DNA from: an uncultured Aquimarina sp.
GTDB taxonomy: Bacteria > Bacteroidota > Bacteroidia > Flavobacteriales > Flavobacteriaceae
Direction of reading: 5' to 3'
Length of the DNA: 64,000 nucleotides
NCBI GenBank assembly: GCA_947499005.1
Contig: CANMML010000001.1
Coordinates: 124,001 to 188,000 of the forward strand
Below are positions 25,676 through 35,158 of this stretch, one piece after another; positions within the stretch are counted from its first letter, which is position 1, and each line of letters opens with the position of its first letter. The notes beneath the pieces were generated by a model. It saw only the letters and a program-made list of their open reading frames with translations, searched no databases and was not told the DNA's origin. The translations under genes were made by a program, and so were the position numbers.

Positions 25676-28103
25676 ATTATTAGCAATTTGTTTGTTTTGT
25701 ATACAAGCAATACATGCTCAAATTAGTTTTTCGGGAGCTGTAGTAGATGCTGAGACACAGAAAGCTTTGGTGAATACAGAAATCTATAGTAAGTCACTTT
25801 CTAAGACTGTTTATACAGATGTGAAAGGGAGGTTCCAGATTAATTTGGAAGACGAAGAGCAGGTTTTAGTCATCATTAACTATGGATATGAAATTGTTGA
25901 GTTGAAGGTGAACCCTACGATTCAGAATACAGTTAAGGTTTCATTGCAACCATTAGGAGCAAACCTAAATGAGGTGGTGATTAACCAACAGCGTCAAAAA
26001 GTTTTTGGGATCAAGAAGTTAAAAGATGTTGAGGGAACCGCTATATATGCTGGGAAAAAGACCGAAGTGGTATTAATCGATCAACAGGTATCTAATAAAG
26101 CTTCAGGGAATCCTCGCCAAGCATATGCACAGGTAGCAGGTCTTAATATTTATGAAACAGAGAATGCAGGATTGCAGTTAAATATTGGAGGGAGAGGATT
26201 AGATCCTAATCGATCTGCGAATTTCAATACACGTCAAAATGGGTATGACATTAGTGCAGATGTATTAGGATATCCAGAAAGCTATTATTCTCCGCCATTA
26301 GAAGCATTGGAAGAAGTACAAATCGTTAGAGGTGCAGCGTCTTTGCAATACGGAACACAGTTTGGGGGATTAGTTAATTTTAAACTGAAAGAACCTGTAA
26401 AAGACAAAGAATTAGAATTGATTTCACGTCAGGGGATTGGGTCATTTGGCTTATTCAATTCTTTTAATAGTCTAAGTGGTACCATCGATAAATTTAGCTA
26501 CTACACCTTTTTTCAGTATAAAGAAGGGGATGGTTTTAGACCAAATTCTAGTTTTGATTCTAAAAATTTATACGCTTACTTAGGGTATCAATTTAATGAT
26601 AAAACTAAATTGAGTTTTGAAAGTACTTACCTTACTTATTTAGCAAGACAAGCAGGAGGACTAACAGACTTAGAATTTGATAGAAATCCTGATTTTAGTA
26701 ATAGAACGAGAAATTATTTTGATGTTGATTGGATCTTATTGAACTTAAAATTAGAGCATAAATTTTCTGATAAGACAATAGCTAGTGTTAGTCTTTTTGG
26801 GTTGGATGCAGAGCGTAATGCATTAGGGTTTAGAGATCGTAGACCTTCTGCACCAGATAATCTAGAATTACCAAGAGAATTAATATCTGATGAGTTTAAT
26901 AATTGGGGAGCAGAACTAAGGCTTTTAAGTAAATACAAGTTGTTTGGTATTAAAAATATTTCGTTGATTGGTGCCAAGTATTACCAATCACAAAACAAGT
27001 CAATTCAAGGATTTGCAAGTACTAGTCTTGAACCAGATTTCACTTTGAGAAATGAAGAGTTCCCAAATCAACCAGGAATAGAATCCGATTTCGATTTTCC
27101 TAATTTGAATGTAGCATTATTTGGAGAACACATTTTTAAAATAACAGACCAAATTTCTGTAACACCAGGATTTAGATTCGAATATATCAAAACAGAGAGT
27201 GACGGTGAATTTGTTTTTAGACGAGAAAATGGTTTATCAAGTGTTTCTAGAGAACCAGGAGAGAGTAATCGAATTGCAGAAAGAAATATTTTGTTATTAG
27301 GTTTGGGGCTTAGTTACAAGCCATCAAAAGCTTTCGAAACCTTTGCTAATTTTTCACAAAATTATCGTTCAGTTACTTTTAATGATATCCAAATAGAAAG
27401 TCCTAATTTCATTATAGATCCCAATATAGAAGACGAGTCCGGATATACTTTTGATCTAGGAGTTAGAGGTGAATTAGATGATATTATAAGATATGATGTT
27501 AGTGGCTTTGCATTGTTTTATGATAATCGAATAGATGGCACAAGAAATAATAATACATTTAAAATTCGTCGTTCAAATATCGGTGCAGCAAGAATATTTG
27601 GAATAGAATCATTAGTTACTCTTAACCCATCAAATTGGTTGTTGCCTGAAAAAAAGAATTTCCATTGGCAACATTTTTTAAACACTGCTTACACTACTTC
27701 TGAATTTACGGATATCACCTTGGATCCTGATTTTGTTACCAACGATATTAAAGTTGGTAACGAATTACAATTCGTGCCTAAATTAAATATGAAAACAGGA
27801 GTAGAATTAGGATATAAGAATTTTAAAACGAGTCTACAATATACTTATGTGTCTACCCAGTTTACGGATGCTAACAATAGTGCTATATCTGTTGCTCTTG
27901 CTGGAGTGACAGGTGAAATACCAGCCTATGAAGTTGTCGATCTTTCAACAGAATACACCTACAAAAAGTGGAAATTAGAGGCAGGTGTCAATAATCTTTT
28001 AAACGAAAGATACTTCACGCAACGTGCTACAGGATATCCTGGTCCAGGTATTATTCCATCAGCACCACGTAACTTTTATGCAGTATTGCAATTCAAATTT
28101 TAA
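25653..28103 (+). CDS. TonB-dependent receptor, FecA-like, with CarboxypepD_reg domain
   Basis: 816 residues from ATG 25653. This start is chosen over a GTG at 25608 because a signal peptide (..CLFCIQAIHAQ) begins right there; it overlaps HTTM by 23 bp. Domains: carboxypeptidase-D regulatory-like beta sandwich (about 25-105), plug (about 125-245, with VQIVRGAASLQYGTQFGG) and a 22-strand barrel ending in ..YAVLQFKF. It resembles Fe(3+)-dicitrate receptors. It imports an iron chelate or other large ligand across the outer membrane with TonB. Last gene of the imelysin-HTTM-receptor unit. Confidence 0.9.
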   Translation: MERLKGYKLLAICLFCIQAIHAQISFSGAVVDAETQKALVNTEIYSKSLSKTVYTDVKGRFQINLEDEEQVLVIINYGYEIVELKVNPTIQNTVKVSLQPLGANLNEVVINQQRQKVFGIKKLKDVEGTAIYAGKKTEVVLIDQQVSNKASGNPRQAYAQVAGLNIYETENAGLQLNIGGRGLDPNRSANFNTRQNGYDISADVLGYPESYYSPPLEALEEVQIVRGAASLQYGTQFGGLVNFKLKEPVKDKELELISRQGIGSFGLFNSFNSLSGTIDKFSYYTFFQYKEGDGFRPNSSFDSKNLYAYLGYQFNDKTKLSFESTYLTYLARQAGGLTDLEFDRNPDFSNRTRNYFDVDWILLNLKLEHKFSDKTIASVSLFGLDAERNALGFRDRRPSAPDNLELPRELISDEFNNWGAELRLLSKYKLFGIKNISLIGAKYYQSQNKSIQGFASTSLEPDFTLRNEEFPNQPGIESDFDFPNLNVALFGEHIFKITDQISVTPGFRFEYIKTESDGEFVFRRENGLSSVSREPGESNRIAERNILLLGLGLSYKPSKAFETFANFSQNYRSVTFNDIQIESPNFIIDPNIEDESGYTFDLGVRGELDDIIRYDVSGFALFYDNRIDGTRNNNTFKIRRSNIGAARIFGIESLVTLNPSNWLLPEKKNFHWQHFLNTAYTTSEFTDITLDPDFVTNDIKVGNELQFVPKLNMKTGVELGYKNFKTSLQYTYVSTQFTDANNSAISVALAGVTGEIPAYEVVDLSTEYTYKKWKLEAGVNNLLNERYFTQRATGYPGPGIIPSAPRNFYAVLQFKF

Positions 28104-28207
28104 GAAAACGTTAAACACTTTATAAAAATAGTGTGAAAATTCTATTTTTAACATTCGTTCTTCTTAGAACCCTTGCTTAAGGGGTAATTTAGCATAAAAC
28201 AACGCTT

Positions 28208-28723
28208 ATGAAAGAGCTGGATCAATACAGTAAGGCGCTCGAGCAATATCAAAACGAATCGTCAATAGCACTGATGCCATTGGCAAGTTGGGATATTCAC
28301 ATGACCTCCTTCGTCAAACAATCTAATAAACATAAGGACGCTCTAGAGTTAGCTAAGTTGTTAGATAAGCTTTCTATTGATGCGGATCCTGTAGAAGCAT
28401 TGTTGCATGAAAATGCCAAGGTGGTAGTTGTTACAAGTCCGGAACTCGTTATCGAATATGCAAGTAACAATTTGGTAGAAATGTCGGGATATTTGCCAGA
28501 CGATGTTATTGGTAATACACCAAAAATGTTTCAAGGACCAGCTACAGACCGAGAAATAGCTAAGCAAATCAGATATAATGTAGAGCAAAAGGTGCCATTC
28601 GAGGCTGTATTGACAAATTATAGAAAAGATAATTCAACATACGAATGCATTATTAAAGGATATCCAGCATTTAATAAATATGGAGAATTGATTAGGTATG
28701 TGGCGATAGAGCATGCTGCTTAA
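28208..28723 (+). CDS. PAS domain protein
   Basis: 171 residues. Residues 1-65 form helices; residues about 70-170 form one PAS domain (VVVTSPELVIEYASNNLVEMSGY then a GNTPKMFQGPATD loop and a C-terminal strand with NKYGELIRYVAIE). The loop aligns with the LOV flavin site but has no cysteine (MFQ instead of RFLQ preceded by Cys), so light sensing by the cysteinyl adduct is not expected. There is no output domain; it is likely a protein-protein or small-ligand sensor. No obvious operon partner; a terminator follows at 28748. Confidence 0.8.
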   Translation: MKELDQYSKALEQYQNESSIALMPLASWDIHMTSFVKQSNKHKDALELAKLLDKLSIDADPVEALLHENAKVVVVTSPELVIEYASNNLVEMSGYLPDDVIGNTPKMFQGPATDREIAKQIRYNVEQKVPFEAVLTNYRKDNSTYECIIKGYPAFNKYGELIRYVAIEHAA

Positions 28724-28747
28724 ATACTAAATACATAGATTATTATA

Positions 28748-28778
28748 AAAGGTGCTTTTTTTAAGTGCCTTTTTTTGT
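28748..28778 (+). terminator. Intrinsic terminator of the PAS gene
   Basis: 10-bp stem AAAGGTGCTT / AAGTGCCTTT with two G-U pairs, then a T7 run. Confidence 0.8.
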
Positions 28779-28835
28779 TTTCATATTCTAGCCCTGTCAT
28801 ACTAATTCTTATTTTTACATTAAAAGCATTTTACT

Positions 28836-30194
28836 ATGACAGTAGCAAATACCATCCTTGATACCTTAGGGAATACTCCTATGATCAAACTTCATCAGCT
28901 TTCTTCAGTGTTGGGATGTACTGTATTGGTTAAAAATGAAGCGGCTAACCCTAGTCTTTCGATTAAGGATCGTGTTGCTAATTACATGTTAGAAAAAGCC
29001 GAACAAGATCAAAGAATACATGCAGGAGGTACTATAATCGAAGCAACTTCTGGGAATGCAGGCATCTCTTTAGCTTTAGTTGCTGCAGCTAAAGGATACA
29101 AAATGGTTTCGGTACTTTCAGAAAAACAAAGTCAAGAAAAAAAGGAAATACTAAAAGCATTAGGTAGCGAAGTGATTGTATGTCCGTCAGATTTGCATCC
29201 CAATGATGCTCGTTCGGCCTATGCTGTAGCTTCACGTTTGCACGATCGCACCCCAAACTCGTGGTTTGTAAGTCAACATAATAATAGCTGTAATACGCAA
29301 GCACATTATGAAAGTACTGGGCCAGAGATTTGGAGCCAAACAGATGGGAAAGTAACACACCTTATTACTACCGTAAATACAGGAGGGACAATCAGTGGTA
29401 CTTCAAAATTCTTGAAGGAACAAAATGAAAATGTAAAATCATGGGGAGTCGACGCCTATGGTTCAATTCTAAAAAAATATTACGATACGGGTTTAGTGGA
29501 TCTTAATGAAGCTTACCCGTATGAGACCGAAGGAGTAGGAGTACATTTTATTCCAGAAAATTTTGATACTTCTTTAGTAGACGGTATGCAAAAAATAACA
29601 GATCGTGATGCTGCGATGTTAACAAAAAAGCTAGCTAAAGAAGAAGGTTTATTATTGGGGAATAGCATAGGAGCAGTGATCAAAGCAGCTTTAAACTTAA
29701 AAGGAGAGTTTACTCCAATAGATGTAGTAGTACTAATTGCCAATGACCACGGGACAAGATATCTTAGTAAAGTGTACAATGATGATTGGATGCAGCAAAA
29801 AGGTTTTATTGAACAGCCTGCGAGAACGGCAATAGATTTAATAAAGAACCCAGATATGGATGTGATCACTGTAAAAACATCCGAATTGGTGAGTCACGCT
29901 GTTGGGCGTATGCGAAAATTTAAAATTTCTCAAATTCCAGTAGTAGATAAACAAGGATTTGTAGGTTCTATAGATGAGATGTCGCTATTTAGTGCTTATC
30001 TAGATGATCATAGAAAAAGTGATACTCCAATTTCCGAAGTGATGAATAAAGCTTTCCCAATGGTTCAGGAATTTACACCTATTGAAGAGGTGTTGGATTT
30101 AATTAGAAAAGGGAATTCGGCAGTATTAGTCGCATTGGAAAATGAAAAGCATGGTATTATTACGAAGTCAGATGTCTTAGCACATATTCAATAG
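28836..30194 (+). CDS. PLP-dependent cysteine synthase / cystathionine beta-synthase with CBS pair
   Basis: 452 residues. Residues 1-325 are a fold-type II PLP enzyme: NPSLSIKDR with the PLP-binding Lys (about 46), EATSGNAGISLA binding the substrate carboxylate (about 68-79) and NTGGTISGTSKF for the phosphate (about 180-191). Residues about 335-450 are two CBS motifs. The architecture matches eukaryotic-type cystathionine beta-synthase; in bacteria such proteins may make cystathionine from serine/acetylserine and homocysteine, or cysteine from sulfide. The reaction cannot be decided here. Confidence 0.85.
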   Translation: MTVANTILDTLGNTPMIKLHQLSSVLGCTVLVKNEAANPSLSIKDRVANYMLEKAEQDQRIHAGGTIIEATSGNAGISLALVAAAKGYKMVSVLSEKQSQEKKEILKALGSEVIVCPSDLHPNDARSAYAVASRLHDRTPNSWFVSQHNNSCNTQAHYESTGPEIWSQTDGKVTHLITTVNTGGTISGTSKFLKEQNENVKSWGVDAYGSILKKYYDTGLVDLNEAYPYETEGVGVHFIPENFDTSLVDGMQKITDRDAAMLTKKLAKEEGLLLGNSIGAVIKAALNLKGEFTPIDVVVLIANDHGTRYLSKVYNDDWMQQKGFIEQPARTAIDLIKNPDMDVITVKTSELVSHAVGRMRKFKISQIPVVDKQGFVGSIDEMSLFSAYLDDHRKSDTPISEVMNKAFPMVQEFTPIEEVLDLIRKGNSAVLVALENEKHGIITKSDVLAHIQ

Positions 30195-30296
30195 CCTTCG
30201 ATTTAGTTTCTTGTTATGATGATCTTTTTTAGATTTATTAGGGTATTCTTGATCGTAAGAAAAGTAGAGTTATAATTAATGTAAATAAAGTGATCT

Positions 30297-30596
30297 ATGT
30301 CTGGAGGTGATTGGAAATCCATGTTTAAAGCAATTCAGGAAGGAGACTACGAATTGACCGCTTATTACCTAAGACTTGGTATTGACCCAAACTATCAACA
30401 TCCCGAATATATGGCCTCTGCTTTAGTGGAGAGTATTAGGTATAATCACCTAAAAATTACTAAACTGTTATTAGAGAGTGGCGCAGACCCAAGAATAAGA
30501 GAAGTAATGGGCGGAGATACAGCTACTAAAATTGCCCAAATGGAAAACAATCAAACAGCACTTGATTTGTTAAATACTTACTTGGATACAGAGTAG
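30297..30596 (+). CDS. Small ankyrin-repeat protein
   Basis: 99 residues with two to three ankyrin-like repeats: AIQEGDYELTAYYLRLGIDPNYQ, then ALVESIRYNHLKITKLLLESGADPRIR. No signal peptide. Such short proteins act as protein-binding modules; the partner is unknown. It follows the CBS-type enzyme by 102 bp. Confidence 0.7.
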   Translation: MSGGDWKSMFKAIQEGDYELTAYYLRLGIDPNYQHPEYMASALVESIRYNHLKITKLLLESGADPRIREVMGGDTATKIAQMENNQTALDLLNTYLDTE

Positions 30597-30949
30597 ACTT
30601 ATTATATGGATATGAAATGTTAGTAGCTATTAATGTTTATACATCCACGTATTTTGCTTGATCTCAATCTACTATTTCAAAAAAATAAAATCTGATATAC
30701 TGTAAAATTTTTATTAACTGCCAATATTACAGATTAGGCAATCTAAATAAGGAGTGTCTTAGAAGAATTTAATTTAAATATTTGATTAACAATGTATTAT
30801 TGTTGTGTTTGAGAGAATAGTAATACGTGTTGGGTAAAGCACTTTAGCATAATCAAGGCTATTTTAATCGAAATTGCAGTAGTTTTTTCTTTTGTAAATA
30901 GGAAAGGCATCATATTTGCGTTATCTTAAGTGTACCAAATCACGATACC
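30597..30949. other. 353-bp gene-free region
   Basis: AT-rich, no convincing ORF, RNA gene or strong hairpin. Near its end TTG (30892-30894) and CATATTTG (30911-30918) form a near-consensus promoter (one mismatch, 16-bp spacer) for the next gene. Confidence 0.4.
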
Positions 30950-31477
30950 ATGAAAGAAATTAGAAACTGGTTGGTGAATTCCAAAAGATTAGCAGATAAA
31001 GCGCTGGCAAACTATAAAGCTCTTTTCTTAAACGAGTTAGAGATGAGGAGAATTATTGCTAAACATTCCAAAATTACTTCCGATTTTAAAATTATGCCTA
31101 ATCAGGCTACGGGAACCTATAAGATTATGGGGCAAAATCCAGATGTAAAAGACTCTTGTTATATCGGTTTACTCGAAATAGATTTTGTAGAGGGACAATG
31201 GCAAGCTGTTTGGGAAGTTTCGGGAAATACACATTACGGATTTGGAATGCAAGTCGCTCCCAATATACTGGTGTTTAGTTTTTCTTATATAGATACAGAA
31301 GAGAGTGTGCATTCGGGAATGGCTTCATATACTTTTGTAAATGATAACATAATACGAGGAGAATGGATTGAAGATGGGTATCCCGATAAAGGTTGTGAGG
31401 AGCTACGAAAAATGACTGATGATGAAATAGATAATAATAATTTATTTGATGCCAATTATGGGTTTAGTTTAAATTAA
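30950..31477 (+). CDS. Conserved-looking hypothetical protein, cytoplasmic
   Basis: 175 residues, not recognised. There is no signal peptide or membrane segment. A helical N-terminus (1-45) is followed by a beta-rich domain with several aromatic strands (GQWQAVWEVSGNTHYGFGMQ and a matching later strand ending GEWIEDGYPD), reminiscent of lipocalin- or fibronectin-like sandwiches. It starts 40 bp after the long gap and ends 73 bp before the DUF2851 gene. Confidence 0.6.
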   Translation: MKEIRNWLVNSKRLADKALANYKALFLNELEMRRIIAKHSKITSDFKIMPNQATGTYKIMGQNPDVKDSCYIGLLEIDFVEGQWQAVWEVSGNTHYGFGMQVAPNILVFSFSYIDTEESVHSGMASYTFVNDNIIRGEWIEDGYPDKGCEELRKMTDDEIDNNNLFDANYGFSLN

Positions 31478-31550
31478 AAACATAACGGTAAATATAAAGA
31501 TTTTGAAAAATCAAAGCTATATTTAGAGAAATCTAGATATAGCTTTTTTT

Positions 31551-32822
31551 ATGAAGGAAGATTTACTGCATTTTATATGGAAACACCAACGTTTTTCTAA
31601 AAATGAATTAAAAACAGCCAATAATGAATCTTTAGTTATTCATAAACAAGGAATGCATAATCAACATATTGCAGGTCCTGATTTTTTGAATGCACAAATT
31701 AAGATTGGAGAACAGCGATGGGCTGGAAATATAGAAATACATTCAAAATCGAGTGATTGGTATGCGCACAATCACCAAAGCGACCCTAATTATTCGAGTG
31801 TCATACTACATGTCGTTTGGGAGCATGATGTAGAAGTCTTTAATCTGCATGACCAAATAATTCCTGTTATAGAATTGGTTCATTTTATTAATAAAGACTT
31901 GTTAGAAGAGTATGAAAAATTAATAGAAAATAAAAGAGACTGGATTCCATGTGCCACATCAATATCTAATGTTGATGAGTTTACATGGAAAAATTGGTTA
32001 GAGCGTTTATTTATAGAACGTCTAGAGCAAAAATCATTGTTGGTCAAGCAATTATTAGATGATACAAATAATAACTGGGAAGAAGTGTGTTTTGCGCTAA
32101 TTGCAAAATCTTTTGGAGGAAACATCAACGGAGAAGGTTTTCTGAAAGTTGCATTGAGTATCCCGATTTCTATTTTTCAAAAGACAGCAAATAGCGTAGT
32201 ACTAGAAGCTGTTTTTATGGGACAAGCGGGGATGCTTCAAGAAGAAATTGACGAGCCTTATTATAAATTACTCCAACAAGAATACCATTTTACGAAGCAT
32301 AAATATCAATTAAAAGAATTGAGAGATGTAAAGATGAATTACTTTAAGCTACGACCTCCTAATTTTCCAACGATTAGAATTTCACAGTTAGTCAATTTAT
32401 ATACTAAAAATAGTAACTTATTTCATGCCCTTATAAGGGAATCATCTTTAGGTAATTTACAAGACCTTTTAGGTGGTCAAGTAAGTGAATTTTGGAGCAC
32501 ACATTATACTTTCAATAAGTCATCCTCAAAAAGGACAAAAAAAATATCACTTTCAACGATAGAACTATTAATCATCAATACGATACTTCCTTTACGTTAT
32601 GCATTCGAACAACATTATGGGAAATTTGAAGAAGAAAAGTTCATCAGTTTTTTTAGAAGTTTAAAATCAGAACAAAACACGATAATTAAAAAATTCGAAA
32701 TTTTAGGAGTACCTGCTAGTAACGCAATTGATTCTCAGGCTTTAATCCATTTAAAGAAAAACTATTGTGATAGTAAACGTTGTTTGGAATGTAATGTAGG
32801 GTATAAATTATTGTCCGTGTAG
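31551..32822 (+). CDS. DUF2851 family protein
   Basis: 423 residues. Recognisable DUF2851 N-terminus: LLHFIWKHQRFSKNEL, GPDFLNAQIKIG (about 42-53), WAGNIEIHSKSSDW (about 57-70) and VILHVVWEHD (about 85-94). The C-terminal Cys-rich tail holds CDSKRCLECNVG. The family is Bacteroidetes/Chlorobi-specific and of unknown function; the N-terminal part has a nuclease-like look (acidic, GNIEIH), which is a guess. It is complete. Confidence 0.8.
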   Translation: MKEDLLHFIWKHQRFSKNELKTANNESLVIHKQGMHNQHIAGPDFLNAQIKIGEQRWAGNIEIHSKSSDWYAHNHQSDPNYSSVILHVVWEHDVEVFNLHDQIIPVIELVHFINKDLLEEYEKLIENKRDWIPCATSISNVDEFTWKNWLERLFIERLEQKSLLVKQLLDDTNNNWEEVCFALIAKSFGGNINGEGFLKVALSIPISIFQKTANSVVLEAVFMGQAGMLQEEIDEPYYKLLQQEYHFTKHKYQLKELRDVKMNYFKLRPPNFPTIRISQLVNLYTKNSNLFHALIRESSLGNLQDLLGGQVSEFWSTHYTFNKSSSKRTKKISLSTIELLIINTILPLRYAFEQHYGKFEEEKFISFFRSLKSEQNTIIKKFEILGVPASNAIDSQALIHLKKNYCDSKRCLECNVGYKLLSV

Positions 32823-32979
32823 TCAAAAATTAACATTTCGATAACATATCAACGGCTTTTTTGTGTGCTTTATCGATTTACAGTAGGCAATTATGAGAGT
32901 TGTGTTTAATAAATTCTTAAATTAATACATCTTTGAAACATTAAATTTATAATATAATAAAAAAATACATCTAATTGAT

Positions 32980-34239
32980 ATGGATTTAGCAACAATAATG
33001 GACCTTATGTGGGTTGTCATTTCAGGTATCCTTGTTTTTTTCATGCAAGCCGGTTTTACACTATTAGAAGCTGGTTTTACAAGTGAAAAAAATACTGCGA
33101 ATATTGCCATGAAAAATATTGTCGATCTTTTTGTGGGGGCGATCGCATTTTGGGCTGTAGGGTATTCTTTAATGTATGGAGATTCGATTAGCGGTTTTGT
33201 GGGGCGATTATCACTTTTTTACATAGAGCCATCGGATATGCATAATTTGTTTTTTCAAACCGTTTTTTGTGCAACTGCTACAACAATAATTTCAGGAGCT
33301 ATTGCCGAAAGGGCAAAATTCATAACATATGTTCTTTTTGCTTTTGCTTTTACCACTTTTATCTATCCAATCTCAGGACACTGGATATGGCAAACAGATG
33401 GTTGGTTGACACAAATGGGCTTTATCGATTTTGCAGGTTCTACTGCAGTACATGTTATGGGAGGGTTTGCAGCATTAATATATGCAGCAATTTTAGGAGC
33501 ACGACATGGTAAATATAATAGCGATGGTTCTGTAAATGCAATGCCAGGGTATAATAATTTATTTGCGGTATTAGGAGTATTTATTCTTTGGATGGGGTGG
33601 TTTGGTTTTAATGCAGGATCTACGCTAGCCATTACAGGAGAAAGCGCTAGTGCTGTTTCTCTAATTATATTGAATACAAATTTATCTGCGGCAATGGGAG
33701 GTATGTTTGCCTTAATCATTACATGGATTAAATACAAGAAAGCAGATATCGCAATGACACTTAATGGAACATTAGCTGGATTAGTTGGGGTAACAGCAGG
33801 ATGTGCAGTTGTAGAACCAGCAGGAGCCTTAATAATTGGTGGTATTTGTGGTATTGCAACAACGATTGCTGCGGAAGTATTAGAGAAAAATATAAAAGTA
33901 GATGATGCTGTAGGTTCGTTTGCAGTACATGGAGTGTCAGGGATATTAGGAACTATTCTTGTAGGGGTATTTGCAGAGAAGGTAGGTCTTATATATGGAG
34001 GAGGATTCGAGCAATTAAAGGTGCAAGCTATAGGTGCCTTCTCTGTAGCAGCTTGGTCTGTAGGAGTTACTGCAATTTTAGTGTTTTTGTTAAAGTATAC
34101 AGTAGGTATTAGAGTGCCTTTGAGTCATGAGTTGAGTGGATTGGATAATACCGAGCATAATATTCAATTTGATAACAAAGCATTAGAAGTAAAAGAAGAA
34201 TTAGAGCAAGAAGTGACTGACCATAATCTTGTTCAATAA
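32980..34239 (+). CDS. amt: Ammonium transporter Amt
   Basis: 419 residues, eleven membrane segments, without a separate signal peptide. Amt signatures: EAGFTSEKNTANIAMKN (about 27-43), DFAGSTAVHVMGG with the first pore His (about 148-160), GVFILWMGWFGFNAGS (about 204-219), and VDDAVGSFAVHGVSGILGT with the second pore His (about 307-325). The C-terminal cytoplasmic tail is acidic and non-standard. No glnK follows; instead two other genes lie downstream. It takes up NH4+/NH3 and may complement the cyanate system as a nitrogen source. Confidence 0.95.
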   Translation: MDLATIMDLMWVVISGILVFFMQAGFTLLEAGFTSEKNTANIAMKNIVDLFVGAIAFWAVGYSLMYGDSISGFVGRLSLFYIEPSDMHNLFFQTVFCATATTIISGAIAERAKFITYVLFAFAFTTFIYPISGHWIWQTDGWLTQMGFIDFAGSTAVHVMGGFAALIYAAILGARHGKYNSDGSVNAMPGYNNLFAVLGVFILWMGWFGFNAGSTLAITGESASAVSLIILNTNLSAAMGGMFALIITWIKYKKADIAMTLNGTLAGLVGVTAGCAVVEPAGALIIGGICGIATTIAAEVLEKNIKVDDAVGSFAVHGVSGILGTILVGVFAEKVGLIYGGGFEQLKVQAIGAFSVAAWSVGVTAILVFLLKYTVGIRVPLSHELSGLDNTEHNIQFDNKALEVKEELEQEVTDHNLVQ

Positions 34240-34272
34240 ATTTTAAAAAATAACATCCCTAAAGAAAAAAAT

Positions 34273-35124
34273 ATGAAAATGTTTAAACTTTTATCACTAG
34301 GATCAGTAGCATTTTTGATTGCATGTGGAGGAAATACCACAACTAACAATTCACCATCGATCAATGAGAATTCGGCAAATAAAGTAAAAGAGATTCAGGT
34401 AGATTTTTCTTCAATTCCAGAAGAAAAACTATTAAAACATATACAAGCACATTTAGATTTAGGTCAGCTAAAAGAAGGAAAAGAAAAGCTATTGTATTTA
34501 ATGGAAAATCATCCAGATTCTTTAAATGGGGTAGATTTAACAGTGCTTAAAAATAGTTTTGATATTGAATTGGAAGCTGAGGAAAAGAAAAATTTAGCGA
34601 TAGCTGAAGCCGAAGCTTTGAAAAGAATGCCCGAGGCAATAAATAAAATGCGAGTGGTAAAGGAAGGTAAAAACACCTTTTATTATGATTTGAGTAGTCC
34701 TGAATTCAATACGAAAGAATGTTTTTATGCTTATATAAAGAAGGGAACTTATGGACCACAACTTAGGTTTAGAGCTCGATATGTAGGTACGCAATGGATT
34801 AACATGGAAAATGTAATGATGACCATAGATAATCTAGATCATACTTTAAATGGAAAGGTAGAAAAGATAGAAACTAAAGGGAAAAAAGCTTATAAGATGG
34901 AGCTTTTTGATATCCCAGTAGATACAGAGAAAGAAGTGAATACGCTTAAGGCAATAGCAAATGGTAATGAAGTAGTTGCTTTGTACATAGGGGCTGATAG
35001 TTATAAGAAGAGAGAAATTTCTAAAGAACAAAAAGTAGCCATTAGAAATGTCATAGATGCATTTCAATATTTAAAAAAAACAGTAAGTAAGAAAAAGGAG
35101 TATTATTCTAACATAGATGAGTAA
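34273..35124 (+). CDS. Uncharacterised lipoprotein
   Basis: 283 residues with lipobox FLIAC (Cys 19) followed by GGNTTTNNS. A helical stretch (about 50-115, possibly a TPR-like pair with HLDLGQLKEGKEKLLYLMENHPDS) leads to a beta-rich domain with CFYAYIKKGTYGPQLRFRARY. No function is recognised. It lies 33 bp after amt and 34 bp before the next exported protein, so the three may be one transcript. Confidence 0.65.
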   Translation: MKMFKLLSLGSVAFLIACGGNTTTNNSPSINENSANKVKEIQVDFSSIPEEKLLKHIQAHLDLGQLKEGKEKLLYLMENHPDSLNGVDLTVLKNSFDIELEAEEKKNLAIAEAEALKRMPEAINKMRVVKEGKNTFYYDLSSPEFNTKECFYAYIKKGTYGPQLRFRARYVGTQWINMENVMMTIDNLDHTLNGKVEKIETKGKKAYKMELFDIPVDTEKEVNTLKAIANGNEVVALYIGADSYKKREISKEQKVAIRNVIDAFQYLKKTVSKKKEYYSNIDE

Positions 35125-35158
35125 CACTCTTGACATTTTTGCTCCAAAATAAAAAGTC

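Noticed and set aside
28208-28723. PAS protein as a LOV blue-light photoreceptor
   Set aside because: The flavin-binding loop (GNTPKMFQGP) lacks the photoactive Cys of GxNCRFLQ.
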